Assembly: GCF_011516655.1 (NCBI RefSeq)
Contig: NZ_WOSV01000001.1
Location: 310,001-374,000 of the forward strand
DNA: 64,000 nt
Direction of reading: 5' to 3'
Origin: Acetobacter thailandicus
GTDB taxonomy: Bacteria; Pseudomonadota; Alphaproteobacteria; Acetobacterales; Acetobacteraceae
Shown here piece after piece: positions 9,655 through 20,150 of the stretch. Made by a program: the position numbers and the translations under genes. How positions within the stretch are numbered: position 1 is the first letter of the stretch; every line of letters begins with the position of its first letter. The notes under the pieces are model-generated. The model ran no database searches. It was not told the origin of the DNA and saw nothing but the letters and a program-made list of their open reading frames with translations.

Positions 9655-11880
9655 TTAGTTTTTATTCAGAGCTGTTGCAACGGCCTGCACCAGTTCCTTT
9701 CGTCTAAAAGGTTTGGCCAGATAAGAGGCTCCCTCAACACCACCTGGCAGATTTGCGCTCTCAGATGTCAGCTCACCCGACATATACACCACAGCCAGCC
9801 CCGGATTCTGCCCGGAGAGAACCTGTGACAGAGCAAGACCATCAAACGGTGCCGGAAGCTGGATATCGGTAATCAGCAGATCGAGCTTCTCCTGCTGTGT
9901 TGCAATTTCTATCGCCTGCTTACCATCTTCAGCCTCAAGAACTTCATGGCCTGCCATCTGCATAATTGTGACAACGATATCACGAATGGCGGCATCATCC
10001 TCAACAACAAGAACACGGGCCTGGCAGGCTTCAGTTTTTACCGCCGTGTCTGCAACCAAAACTTTTGTCTCTTCAAGCTTACAGGTTGTTGCAGCACAAG
10101 GCAGCCAGAGTGATACAACCGTACCATGGCCTGTGCCGGTCTCAACCATCACACGACCGTTTACCTGCTGTGAAAAGGCCAGAACCATTGGCATCCCCAG
10201 GCCAGTCCCGGCTCCCTCCCCTTTGGTAGTAAAAAACGGCTCAAACAAACGATGCAGCACGTCGTCTGTCATACCGCTGCCTGTGTCTGTCACATCAAGA
10301 CGAACCCAGTTACCGGCAGGCAGCGGCGTCGGGTCTGACACCACCCGTCGGTGGCGGCCCTCCTCAAGTGGCAAACTCATCAGATCTGTGTTCATAGCAA
10401 ACACGACATTACGGGCTTCGATTTTGAGCTTACCGCCCTTTGTCATGGCATCACGCGCATTGATAGCCAGATTCAACACAGCACTTTCAAGCTGGGCAGG
10501 ATCAGCTCTGACTGGCCAGACACCAGCCACATCACAACATTCAACCATGATATGAGAGCCGATAACACGGGCCAGCAACCCGTTAAGAAAAGAGAACAAA
10601 TCCGAAAACATAAGGGAATCCGGCTTCGTGGTCTGCCGGCGCATAAAGCTTAATAACTGTCCGGTCAGTGCCTCTGAGCGACGGGCGGCATGGGTAGCTG
10701 CAAAAATATACTCCTGACGACGTGCAATATCTTCAGGCCCTTCATAATCTGTAACCAGTTCAAGATTACCCAGAATAACCGTAAGAAGGTTTTTAAAATC
10801 ATGAGCAATGCCTGCTGTGAGCTGCCCGAGGGCTCGCAGTTTCTGCGCTTCACCCAGTGCACGCTCACTACGCAGACGCAGGCTGATATCTGCAATTGTC
10901 AGCACAAAACCATGGCGCGATGCGGCACCATCTGCCGCGAAAAAAAACGTACGACACACCTCAAGGTCAGCACCATCGGGGCCTTTACACTCTGTAAGGA
11001 CGGGCGGAACATCCTCACCTCGGTCGAGAAAGGGCTTAATATGGCCAAAAGGCTCAAGAAAAGACATGTTGCCGGCGACCAGCACAGCATTCAGCTCATC
11101 ATAATGCAGCCCCAGCTTCAGAAAATCTTTCTTAAGCCCGAGGATCAGAGACAGCTGTTCGTTCCAGTGCCACAGGCGCCCGTCAGCACCAAACACAGCC
11201 ATGCCCAGGCTCAGGCTGTCGAGCGTTGCACGCAGACGAAGTGCCAGGTCACGTGATGAGGCCTCAGCCCTGGCTGCGACAAGTGAAGAACGGTCAAGAA
11301 CCCACCCAGCAGCAATAAGACTGAGCACACCAGTCAGAACACCCAGCAACAACAAACGCCGCTGCCAGCCCGTGTTACGCAGCATATCTGCCACACGCCC
11401 TGCCTGATTAAGGGTACTGACCCGACTGAGAACTGACAGATTTTCATCAAGAGCGGAAAGAAGGCTCTCACCCCCCTGAGGCATTTCTGTAACACCTGAG
11501 GGCCAGGCCGCAATAGCCTGCAAATTTTGCCCTACCATATTGAGTGATTCAATACGATTAGCGCCGACACGCTCCTGAACCGACCTGAAAGAGCTATAAT
11601 CAGATAAAGCGTTTTCGAGCTCACCAATTGCTTTGCTGTAGCAACTGGCATCATCAGGCTTATTCCGGGCAAGCCAGGCATAATAGCAAATACGCGCACG
11701 GCTCGTCGCACGGTGCAACGTGCGCAGATAACTGCCCGCCGTTGTGCTCTGGCGGTCAATATTCCCCCGGCGGGCCATCTCGTTACCAAGCTCGATACTC
11801 ATAGTACCAAAGGTAACAATTAACAAACCTGCACCAATCAGTGCCAGAATATGAGCTCGTCTCGCCGGATGCCGCGCCAT
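9655..11880 (-). CDS. Hybrid sensor histidine kinase with C-terminal receiver domain
   Basis: Membrane sensor of 741 residues. It has a membrane span near residues 11-32, a periplasmic helical region, a second span near 172-195, a PAS-like segment (about 210-340), a HisKA domain with phospho-acceptor His360 in GIAHDFKN, a HATPase_c domain with DTGSGM and GTGLGMPM boxes, and a receiver domain (about 620-741) with phospho-acceptor Asp672 in ITDIQLP. The dimerisation sequence resembles the HWE/alphaproteobacterial hybrid kinases. The signal and the partner regulator are unknown, and no response-regulator gene lies beside it. It ends 163 bases upstream of the apt start on the same strand. Confidence 0.88.
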   Translation of the reverse strand: MARHPARRAHILALIGAGLLIVTFGTMSIELGNEMARRGNIDRQSTTAGSYLRTLHRATSRARICYYAWLARNKPDDASCYSKAIGELENALSDYSSFRSVQERVGANRIESLNMVGQNLQAIAAWPSGVTEMPQGGESLLSALDENLSVLSRVSTLNQAGRVADMLRNTGWQRRLLLLGVLTGVLSLIAAGWVLDRSSLVAARAEASSRDLALRLRATLDSLSLGMAVFGADGRLWHWNEQLSLILGLKKDFLKLGLHYDELNAVLVAGNMSFLEPFGHIKPFLDRGEDVPPVLTECKGPDGADLEVCRTFFFAADGAASRHGFVLTIADISLRLRSERALGEAQKLRALGQLTAGIAHDFKNLLTVILGNLELVTDYEGPEDIARRQEYIFAATHAARRSEALTGQLLSFMRRQTTKPDSLMFSDLFSFLNGLLARVIGSHIMVECCDVAGVWPVRADPAQLESAVLNLAINARDAMTKGGKLKIEARNVVFAMNTDLMSLPLEEGRHRRVVSDPTPLPAGNWVRLDVTDTGSGMTDDVLHRLFEPFFTTKGEGAGTGLGMPMVLAFSQQVNGRVMVETGTGHGTVVSLWLPCAATTCKLEETKVLVADTAVKTEACQARVLVVEDDAAIRDIVVTIMQMAGHEVLEAEDGKQAIEIATQQEKLDLLITDIQLPAPFDGLALSQVLSGQNPGLAVVYMSGELTSESANLPGGVEGASYLAKPFRRKELVQAVATALNKN

Positions 11881-11955
11881 AATTTATCGGCTCTTTCTCA
11901 TTGGTGTCATACCATCATGTGTTAGATAAAATGCATCAGGGATACAGATTTCTGC

Positions 11956-13224
11956 TTATACCTGATCTTTCTGTGCATCTGGCCGAAAAAAACTAATCAC
12001 CAGCATAACCACGGTGCCAAACAGCATACAGCAGGCCATTGGCAGAGCTGAAACCGCAGAAAACTGCCCCAGAACAACACCAGCCAGAGCACCCAGCACA
12101 TACTGCATTGTACCTGCAAGCGCCGTTGCTGCTCCGGCAAGAGCTGCATGGTCAGCCAGTGCTCCCATCATTGCATTAGGATAAATAATGCCGGTTGGTG
12201 CCAGGGTCAGCAGCATAGCACCGATAATAAACAGCACAGAATATGGCCGTATCTGAGGGGATGCGTAATACTGGGTCCAGATCACGACAGCAACCAGAAG
12301 AGCCGCACCAGCCACCGCAATTTTAATTGCAATGCCTAACAGTTTGCCAGCATCAATGCGCCCGACCAGCATACCATTAACCTGTGAGGCACCAATCATA
12401 AACACTGAGAAAAAGCCAAAAAGCATCGAAAACTGCAATGGCGTAAAGCCATACATTTTAATGAACACAAAAGAGGCAGCAGTCAGGTAACTGAACTGCA
12501 TAAAAGTCGAAAAGCCGGTAATCCATGCATGTGAACTAAACGGACGATTACCCAGCAACATGGCATAACGCCCAAGCAGCGTCTCGACTGACAGCGTATT
12601 GCGACGCACTGGCGGAAGTGTTTCAGGCAGCAGAGTAAGAACGAAAAAAACCGAAAAAGCACCGTAAGCGGCCGAAGCCCAGAAAATAACCCGCCAGGAG
12701 GTTACCGCCACAACCAGCCCCCCCAGCATGGGAGCCAGAATAGGCACAACCCCCATGACCATAACCAGCCGTGACATCATTTTTGCTCCGGCATTACGAT
12801 CTGGCACCACATCTCTGACGCAGGCGGTTGGAATAACCAGACTGGCAGAAGCCCCGACAGACGCAACAAAACGCGCAACAGAAAAAGTCACAATATCAGT
12901 TGCAAACGCACAGACAGCCGAAGCCAGAGCATAAATAAAGCAACCAATCAGCAGGGGACCTCTGCGGCCAAACCGGTCAGAAAGCGGGCCAACACTGAGC
13001 TGCCCAATGGCAAGACCGACAAACCAGATGGAGAGTGTAAGCTGCACGTTGCCTGCACTTGTATGCAACGTCTGCTGCATAGCGGGGAAAGCAGGCAGAT
13101 AAATGTCTGTTGAAATCGGGCCAACAGCCGTCAGAAACCCCAGCAGCAACACCAGCCAGCCAGGTATTTTTTCACCAAATGGATGACCTGTCGCCGTTTT
13201 TTGTGATGTGGAAGCAGAAGCCAT
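11956..13224 (-). CDS. Bcr/CflA-family multidrug efflux MFS transporter
   Basis: A 422-residue major facilitator protein with twelve hydrophobic spans. The first helix contains the Bcr/CflA-type sequence GPISTDIYLPAFP, and the loop after helix 2 carries GPLSDRFGRRGPLL, the MFS motif A. These proteins export drugs such as bicyclomycin, or sulfonamides and dipeptides, in exchange for protons. GGAG lies 7 bases before the ATG. It is a single gene; the substrate cannot be read from sequence. Confidence 0.9.
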   Translation of the reverse strand: MASASTSQKTATGHPFGEKIPGWLVLLLGFLTAVGPISTDIYLPAFPAMQQTLHTSAGNVQLTLSIWFVGLAIGQLSVGPLSDRFGRRGPLLIGCFIYALASAVCAFATDIVTFSVARFVASVGASASLVIPTACVRDVVPDRNAGAKMMSRLVMVMGVVPILAPMLGGLVVAVTSWRVIFWASAAYGAFSVFFVLTLLPETLPPVRRNTLSVETLLGRYAMLLGNRPFSSHAWITGFSTFMQFSYLTAASFVFIKMYGFTPLQFSMLFGFFSVFMIGASQVNGMLVGRIDAGKLLGIAIKIAVAGAALLVAVVIWTQYYASPQIRPYSVLFIIGAMLLTLAPTGIIYPNAMMGALADHAALAGAATALAGTMQYVLGALAGVVLGQFSAVSALPMACCMLFGTVVMLVISFFRPDAQKDQV

Positions 13225-13333
13225 ACGGCACTCCAGAAATTAACAAAAATTTGCAATTACAAACAAGGCAACTGAAAGCACTACACTATGCTTTCCTGAT
13301 ATTTTTTAAGTAAAACAAACCGTCAGCACCTGA

Positions 13334-14044
13334 TTATAACCTCTCATCGCGAGGAAAGACTTCTTTTTCAGGTGAAACCAGCCTGCCCAGACGCGAGCCA
13401 CGCCACAACCATACACCTAGCACAGCAGACAAAACGAATAACCCGCCTCCGGCGACAGCCTGCCATGCGGCATCAAAACGAACACCAGCACCAAGTAAAA
13501 CAGCAACCAGATTCTGAGGCAGCCCCCCAAGAGCTGTCGCCCCCAGAAAAGGGAAAAACCTCATACCTGAGACGCCACCAAAAATATTCAGCAACAATGA
13601 GGATCCTACAGGCAAAAGGCGCAGAGTAAGCACACTCAGAAAAGGCTCCTGCCTTACAAGCACATCAATGCGGCTAAAATACTGCCCCATTTTTTCCCGC
13701 GCCCATCCAGGCGCTGCCAGGCGTGACCAGTAAAAACCAGCAGCACACCCGGCACACGAAGCTATAGTTGTCAGCCAGATACCCTCGGCCGGCCCGTAGG
13801 CCAGGCCTGCAGCAAAACCAGCAATATGCCGGGGCAGACCAAACGCACACCACAAGGTTGCACCACATATAAAGAGGCACCGCCCTCTGAATCCGTGCCG
13901 CAAAAGCTCTGTGCTGCTAAAGATATGATCAAAACCCGGCAGATGGCGCAGCATCACAGCGCCCGCCGCCAGCAAACCAAGCATAATAACGGGACGCAGA
14001 ACTTTTGTAACGGACTGCATGAAGGTGGGCGAAACAAACGTCAT
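13334..14044 (-). CDS. TVP38/TMEM64 (VTT-domain) membrane protein
   Basis: A 236-residue polytopic protein of the DedA-related VTT family. The conserved core is visible: FGLPRHIAGFAAGLAYGP, a glycine-rich re-entrant segment (AGCAAGFYWSR), and LRLLPVGSSLLLNIFGGVSGM followed by FLGATALGGLPQNLVAVLLGAGV. Relatives act as lipid scramblases or in envelope homeostasis; the function in acetic acid bacteria is not known. It is divergent from ctaA, whose start lies 88 bases away. Confidence 0.85.
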   Translation of the reverse strand: MTFVSPTFMQSVTKVLRPVIMLGLLAAGAVMLRHLPGFDHIFSSTELLRHGFRGRCLFICGATLWCAFGLPRHIAGFAAGLAYGPAEGIWLTTIASCAGCAAGFYWSRLAAPGWAREKMGQYFSRIDVLVRQEPFLSVLTLRLLPVGSSLLLNIFGGVSGMRFFPFLGATALGGLPQNLVAVLLGAGVRFDAAWQAVAGGGLFVLSAVLGVWLWRGSRLGRLVSPEKEVFPRDERL

Positions 14045-14132
14045 GCACCGGCGCTAGCATTTTCTTGCAGGAACCCGCAAGCAGGGTTTAAACCCTTCAA
14101 ACAGATATCATCCTGATGACACAAAGGCTGCC

Positions 14133-15224
14133 ATGTCCTCTTCTCCGCTCCGTTCTGCCGATATGGCCCCCCATCATCGCCGGTTAATTTCTGGCTGGCT
14201 CTTTGTTCTGAGCTTTATGATTCTGGGGATGATAGCCATTGGCGGCATAACCCGCCTGACTGGTTCGGGCCTGTCAATTATGGACTGGCAGCCTGTCAGC
14301 GGTTTTATTCCACCTCTGTCGCATGCCGAGTGGGAGAGGCTTTTTGCACTCTATCAGACCATTCCCCAATATCATCTTCAGCATGAAGGATTTGGTCTGG
14401 CCGGTTTTCAGAAAATTTTCTGGGCTGAGTGGATTCACCGTTTCTGGGGCCGCCTGATGGGCCTGGTGCTCATTCTGCCACTCAGCTTGTTTATCTATAA
14501 AAAAATGATCACCCGGGCTCTGGGTATCAGGCTTTTTATCTTTTTCATTCTGGGTGGTCTTCAGGGTGGTATTGGCTGGGTTATGGTGGCCTCAGGCTTT
14601 CGCCCTGGCAGCACAGCTGTCGAACCTGTTAAGCTGGTGCTGCACCTGAGTGCTGCTCTGATTTTATATGTCGCTATTCTCTGGACAGCATTTTCTGTCC
14701 GCTGGCCTGCCCCTGCTGCTGAAACTTCAGCTGAGCCCTCAGCTCCTGCACGGCTGGCAAGTGTAATGCTGAAATTTGGGATGGGACTGATTTGCCTGAC
14801 CATTATTGCCGGTGGCTTTACAGCAGGTACACATGCAGGCTTTGCCTATAATACCTTCCCACTAATGGAGGGGCACCTTATACCCACAAACTATTCTGCA
14901 TTAAGCCCGATGTGGATGAACTGGATTGCCAACACCGCAGCTGTGCAGTTTGACCACCGGCTGCTGGCAACTCTGACCGCACTGACAATTTTATCAACCC
15001 TGGCCATCGGGCTCAAAGCATTTCGCGTGGGGAGTCGCACCCATAATGGTATGATGCTGCTGGGGTGGGCTGTGCTGATACAATATGCCCTTGGCGTGAC
15101 GACATTGCTGCTGGTGGTGCCTGTATGGGCCGGGGCTGTGCACCAGACCTTTGCCGCAGTTCTGCTCGGGGTTATGCTCTTTGTGCTGCATAGCCTGCGC
15201 GACAGACAGGCTCTCTCGGGCTAA
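14133..15224 (+). CDS. ctaA: Haem A synthase (CtaA/COX15 family)
   Basis: Oxidises the C8 methyl of haem O to a formyl group to make haem A for aa3/ba3-type oxidases. The 363-residue protein has eight predicted spans and the COX15 markers: [34 protein letters not shown], and the second half with [30 protein letters not shown] and AVHQTFA, which supply the paired haem-ligand histidines. It stands alone: no cytochrome oxidase or ctaB gene is in the window. Acetobacteraceae vary in whether they use haem-A oxidases, so this gene suggests a cytochrome a-containing oxidase elsewhere. Confidence 0.93.
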   Translation: MSSSPLRSADMAPHHRRLISGWLFVLSFMILGMIAIGGITRLTGSGLSIMDWQPVSGFIPPLSHAEWERLFALYQTIPQYHLQHEGFGLAGFQKIFWAEWIHRFWGRLMGLVLILPLSLFIYKKMITRALGIRLFIFFILGGLQGGIGWVMVASGFRPGSTAVEPVKLVLHLSAALILYVAILWTAFSVRWPAPAAETSAEPSAPARLASVMLKFGMGLICLTIIAGGFTAGTHAGFAYNTFPLMEGHLIPTNYSALSPMWMNWIANTAAVQFDHRLLATLTALTILSTLAIGLKAFRVGSRTHNGMMLLGWAVLIQYALGVTTLLLVVPVWAGAVHQTFAAVLLGVMLFVLHSLRDRQALSG

Positions 15225-15353
15225 CGTTCAGGGGGGCCTCACCTCGCCTGACCGATACAGCCAGAAGGCACAGGCCAGCACCCTCATATTTACCTGCTAC
15301 CTGGCCATCGTGTATCGAACAGAGACAGCACATAAAAGCAGGGAGCATTCCTC

Positions 15354-16859
15354 TTGGATAAGCAGACGTCTGACCTGACCTCTCTCCTTGAAGATGCTCT
15401 GACAGTCAGGCAAAATCTTTCTTTTTACAGAACTCGCGTCAGAGAGCTCTCCCGGCATTGCGACCAGCAGGAAGCCTCACATAACAAAAGAATAAACGAT
15501 CTTCAGGCTGAAATTCAGAGCCTGCACCAGCAGGCGGAGGCCTCACGCCATGCACTGGCGAGCCTGAAGGCCTCATCATCATGGCGGCTGACAGCACCAC
15601 TCAGAGTAATAGCCCGACTGGCACATAAGGGGCTGACCTTTGCAAAGCTTCTCGCGACAGGCCGCTTTGCTGACATCCGCACTCTGTTAAAAAAGGCGGG
15701 GGTAACACGTCCCTCCGTTAAAGATTGCGCATATACTCCAGGCGCTATCCTCATTCTTTCCCGACCGGATGATACATCCGGCATGGCACGCGCACTTAGT
15801 GCCGCTCTGACGGCTGCTGGCTTGAAAGCTGAGACTGTCAGCTCCATGCCAGATATCTGCACAGCACAGTTCTGTTTTGTCATTAACCCGCAAAAGTTTG
15901 AGGAACTTCCTCCCGCTACCCACCGGATATGTGTGCAGCCAGCATTTACACCAGGTTCGCTGCCTGAGAACTATGTGGCAATATTAAAAGACTCACGGGC
16001 CGTACTGGCAGAATCACAGCAGGAGATAGAAGCTCTTGCACAGCAGGGCATTACCTACCCCTCAGTATTTTATGTGCCAGAACCCGGTAGTGAAGGTGAT
16101 TTTCACTTTTTTCTCTGTCGCCTGATGATGGCTCTGGGAGCAACAGATTTCTCAGCCCTCTATGATCAATGCGCGCAGCATGAAATAAAAACTCAGCTTA
16201 TTGCACTCAGCCTGCCCGAAACCTTTGAACGCCATGAATTATTAAAAAGCAAAACCTCTGCCGCGCTGGTGTTTCCTGGTCTGCGTGCCACACCGGGGTG
16301 GGTCGGGGCTGCCTGCAGCTTTAAATACCTTGCCAAAAAACTACTTGAGGCCGGGGTCGAACAGGCTCTTATTTTTGAAGATGATGCTGAGTTTACAGAA
16401 GGGATGAACCCCGAAGATATTCTCAGCTTTGCTCTGAAAATCCGCCAGGAGCATTGCAGGTGGGATGTCTTTTCGGCCTTCATCTCTGACCTGCACCCTG
16501 ACGCCATCATCTCCTCAGTGTTTGAGGCAGACGGACGGCAATGTGTTCTGCTTAACCGCATGGTCGGCATGGTGTGCAATGTCTATTCACGCAACGCACT
16601 GGCACTAATCGCAGAATGGGATGAAACAAACCCTGATGTCGGACACAACACGATTGACCGTTACCTTGAAGCACATGATGACCTGAAAATCGTCACGACC
16701 TGCCCCTTTCTTGTCGGACATAATGAGGAAATGACCTCATCTTTATGGCACGTAAAAAACAGCACTATGAACCATGCCTTCACGACAAGCTCGAACCTGT
16801 TATTCGAGAAAATCTGGCAGTTCAGAACAGAGAAAGCTCTTAAACAGGGTAAAGAATAA
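15354..16859 (+). CDS. GT25-like glycosyltransferase with N-terminal coiled coil
   Basis: A 501-residue protein with two parts. The N-terminal 90 residues are a coiled coil followed by LKASSSWRLTAPLRV, a linker found in many O-antigen/rhamnan glycosyltransferases. The middle region (about 120-260) looks like a degenerate nucleotide-binding fold. The C-terminal half resembles glycosyltransferase family 25, with LIFEDDAEFTEG (about 339-350) as the metal/sugar-nucleotide acidic site and a later DVGHNTIDRYL segment. It starts at TTG (15354-15356) with GGGAG eight bases before; no in-frame ATG occurs until far inside. Role inferred: surface polysaccharide or LPS decoration. No other glycan genes adjoin it. 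Confidence 0.6.
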   Translation: MDKQTSDLTSLLEDALTVRQNLSFYRTRVRELSRHCDQQEASHNKRINDLQAEIQSLHQQAEASRHALASLKASSSWRLTAPLRVIARLAHKGLTFAKLLATGRFADIRTLLKKAGVTRPSVKDCAYTPGAILILSRPDDTSGMARALSAALTAAGLKAETVSSMPDICTAQFCFVINPQKFEELPPATHRICVQPAFTPGSLPENYVAILKDSRAVLAESQQEIEALAQQGITYPSVFYVPEPGSEGDFHFFLCRLMMALGATDFSALYDQCAQHEIKTQLIALSLPETFERHELLKSKTSAALVFPGLRATPGWVGAACSFKYLAKKLLEAGVEQALIFEDDAEFTEGMNPEDILSFALKIRQEHCRWDVFSAFISDLHPDAIISSVFEADGRQCVLLNRMVGMVCNVYSRNALALIAEWDETNPDVGHNTIDRYLEAHDDLKIVTTCPFLVGHNEEMTSSLWHVKNSTMNHAFTTSSNLLFEKIWQFRTEKALKQGKE

Positions 16860-16996
16860 CTCTCACTTCAAATATAATCACGCTGCTTTTACATCATTTC
16901 GCGCCAGAAACTGAGTTGCCTTCGGCTCATCATGCCTATATGGTCACCCGCATGAATTCCGTCCCTTTCGCCGCTGACCTGATGTGGTGTGCCATA

Positions 16997-17059
16997 ATGG
17001 CGCAGGCGAAACGCGCGTCTCTGACTTCGGACCTCCTCCTACGACTTATCTGCCCCTGA
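16997..17059 (+). CDS. leuL: Putative leucine leader peptide of leuA (20 aa)
   Basis: A short ORF encodes MAQAKRASLTSDLLLRLICP and stops 92 bases before leuA. Five of its 20 codons are leucine, three of them consecutive (CTC CTC CTA), the hallmark of an attenuation leader. A small hairpin (17059-17089; AGCG/CGCT outside, GCGGC/GCCGT inside) begins at the stop codon. No U-run follows it, so classical terminator-based attenuation is not proven. Leucine leader peptides before leuA are known in other proteobacteria; this assignment is inference from codon content and position. Confidence 0.6.
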   Translation: MAQAKRASLTSDLLLRLICP

Positions 17060-17151
17060 GCGGTCACAGCGGCCTCGTGCCGTCACGCTTAGGGGATAGT
17101 GAACTGTAGCCTGCTTTCCGAACTCAGAATCCGTTTACAAGGACATTTCTC

Positions 17152-18726
17152 ATGTCATTCGATCACCCCTCTTTCGGCAAAATAGACGCAAGCCGCGTCA
17201 TCATCTTCGACACCACCCTGCGTGATGGCGAGCAGTCTCCCGGGTTCTCAATGAACCTGGCTGAAAAACTGCGTATGGCTGAAGCTCTGGCCACACTAGG
17301 TGTGGATGTTATTGAGGCAGGCTTTCCGGTCGCCTCAAAAGGGGACTTCGAATCCGTTAATCAGATCGCCCGGCACACGAAAGGGTCTGTCATCTGTGCC
17401 CTGGCCCGCACAGGTGGAGCAAAAGATATTGCCGCCGCAGGTGAGGCACTGGCTCAGGCTGAACGCAAACGTATCCACAACTTTATCTCCACCTCTCCGC
17501 TGCATATGAAATATAAACTGCGGATGGAGCCGGAGACTGTTCTGGAACTGATTACCACCGGCAATACAGCAGCCCGCAACCTGACAGACGACGTTGAATG
17601 GTCAGCCGAAGACGGCTCCCGCACAGACCCTGACTTTCTGTGTCGCTGTGTTGAAGCTGCTATTAAAGCCGGTGCCACAACTATCAACATCCCCGACACC
17701 GTAGGCTATGCCACGCCGGAAGACATGCTGCGTATTTTTTCTATGCTGCGTGAGCGCGTACCCGGTGCTGATCAGGTAATTTTCTCAGCTCATAACCATA
17801 ATGACCTTGGCCTGGCCGTTGCTAACACACTGGCCAGTGTCGAAGGTGGCGCACGCCAGATCGAATGCACTATTAATGGCATTGGTGAACGTGCCGGCAA
17901 TGCCGCTCTTGAAGAAATCGTTATGGCATTGCGCACCCGCAACGACCAGTACCCGTTCACAACGGGCATCAACACACCTGACCTGCTGAAGGTGTCACGT
18001 ATGCTGGCAACCATTACCAGCTTTGACGTGCAGCCGAATAAAGCCATTGTTGGCCGTAATGCCTTTGCTCATGAGAGCGGCATCCATCAGGATGGGGTGC
18101 TGAAAAATGCCGCAACCTATGAAATCATGACCCCTGAAAGCGTTGGCTGGACCCGCTCATCACTGGTCATGGGCAAGCACTCAGGGCGTGCAGCCTTCCG
18201 TGATAAGCTGAAAAGCCTGGGTTACGATAGCCTGGATGATGCCAAGCTGAACGATGCTTTCTCACGCTTTAAAGACCTCGCAGACCGAAAAAAAGCAGTC
18301 TACGATGAAGACATCATCGCTCTGGTAGACGACGAAGTACGTGACCATGCACATATTCGTTTTGAACATCTGAAGCTTGCCTCTGTCTCTGGCCAGCCTT
18401 CTGACGCAGAGCTGACGCTTAATGTTGAAGGCAAGGTCATCACAAGTCAGGCAATTGGCAACGGTCCGGTTGATGCAGCATTTAATGCACTTCAGGCTGC
18501 ATTTCCACATGATGCCAGGCTGGCGCTGTTCTCAGTCGCTGCTGTAACTGAAGGAACAGATGCTCAGGCCCGTACGTCAGTCAGACTTGAAGAAGACGGA
18601 AAAATGGTTGATGGCCAGGGCGCTGATGCAGACACGGTTGTCTCTGCCGTGCGGGCCTACGTTCATGCACTGAACAAATTACTGATCAAACGTGACCGTA
18701 CGGAGCCAGAAGCACTTACAGTCTGA
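17152..18726 (+). CDS. leuA: 2-isopropylmalate synthase
   Basis: First committed enzyme of leucine synthesis: acetyl-CoA plus 2-oxoisovalerate gives 2-isopropylmalate. The 524-residue protein matches the long bacterial form. It has the HMGL-like barrel with [16 protein letters not shown] at 20-35, metal-ligand [13 protein letters not shown], the family signature [14 protein letters not shown], and HESGIHQDG, followed by the linker and the C-terminal LeuA dimer domain that binds leucine for feedback inhibition. The upstream leader peptide suggests additional transcriptional or translational control by leucyl-tRNA. leuBCD are not nearby. Confidence 0.97.
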   Translation: MSFDHPSFGKIDASRVIIFDTTLRDGEQSPGFSMNLAEKLRMAEALATLGVDVIEAGFPVASKGDFESVNQIARHTKGSVICALARTGGAKDIAAAGEALAQAERKRIHNFISTSPLHMKYKLRMEPETVLELITTGNTAARNLTDDVEWSAEDGSRTDPDFLCRCVEAAIKAGATTINIPDTVGYATPEDMLRIFSMLRERVPGADQVIFSAHNHNDLGLAVANTLASVEGGARQIECTINGIGERAGNAALEEIVMALRTRNDQYPFTTGINTPDLLKVSRMLATITSFDVQPNKAIVGRNAFAHESGIHQDGVLKNAATYEIMTPESVGWTRSSLVMGKHSGRAAFRDKLKSLGYDSLDDAKLNDAFSRFKDLADRKKAVYDEDIIALVDDEVRDHAHIRFEHLKLASVSGQPSDAELTLNVEGKVITSQAIGNGPVDAAFNALQAAFPHDARLALFSVAAVTEGTDAQARTSVRLEEDGKMVDGQGADADTVVSAVRAYVHALNKLLIKRDRTEPEALTV

Positions 18727-18732
18727 GCTGAT

Positions 18733-18765
18733 TATACCGGGGGTAAAGCCCTCTCCCCCGGTATA
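18733..18765 (+). terminator. Stem-loop after leuA (terminator-like, no U-run)
   Basis: TATACCGGGGG pairs perfectly with CCCCCGGTATA around an 11-base loop, seven bases after the leuA stop. The position and GC-rich stem fit a terminator, but the following bases (GAAAACAATT) are not a U-tract. Confidence 0.6.
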
Positions 18766-18855
18766 GAAAACAATTGTTAATGTTTTTTCGTAATGTTTCT
18801 TGCCGAAAAGGTCTTGTGCCTCAGGTGCTGCATAGGTAATTCCTCCTTCATATGA

Positions 18856-19986
<1,131 letters not shown>

Positions 19987-19991
19987 TTACT

Positions 19992-20133
19992 ATAGTATCG
20001 TCGGGGAGTTCTGTTGAAACAAGATTCTCTGACGATTAATACTATTCTCTTCGGCCTGCGTGACAGAAAGGATGTATCGTAAACCATGAGACAGAGGAGA
20101 CTTCCCCTCCTGCGTGTCTGCACTTTACGATAC
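19992..20133 (+). other. Two strong intercistronic hairpins between mreB and mreC, with a 20-codon ORF
   Basis: Hairpin 1 pairs 19992-20002 (ATAGTATCGTC) with GACG (20031-20034) and ATACTAT (20039-20045), bulging ATTA. Hairpin 2 pairs 20074-20083 (GTATCGTAAA) with 20124-20133 (TTTACGATAC) perfectly, and inside it AGACA/TGTCT and AGGAG/CTCCT add a long arm. An ATG at 20086 within hairpin 2 opens a 20-codon frame (MRQRRLPLLRVCTLRYSGAV) that stops at 20146-20148, two bases before the mreC GTG. This could couple or tune mreC translation; whether the short ORF is translated is unknown. Confidence 0.5.
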
Positions 20134-20150
20134 AGTGGGGCTGTATAACC

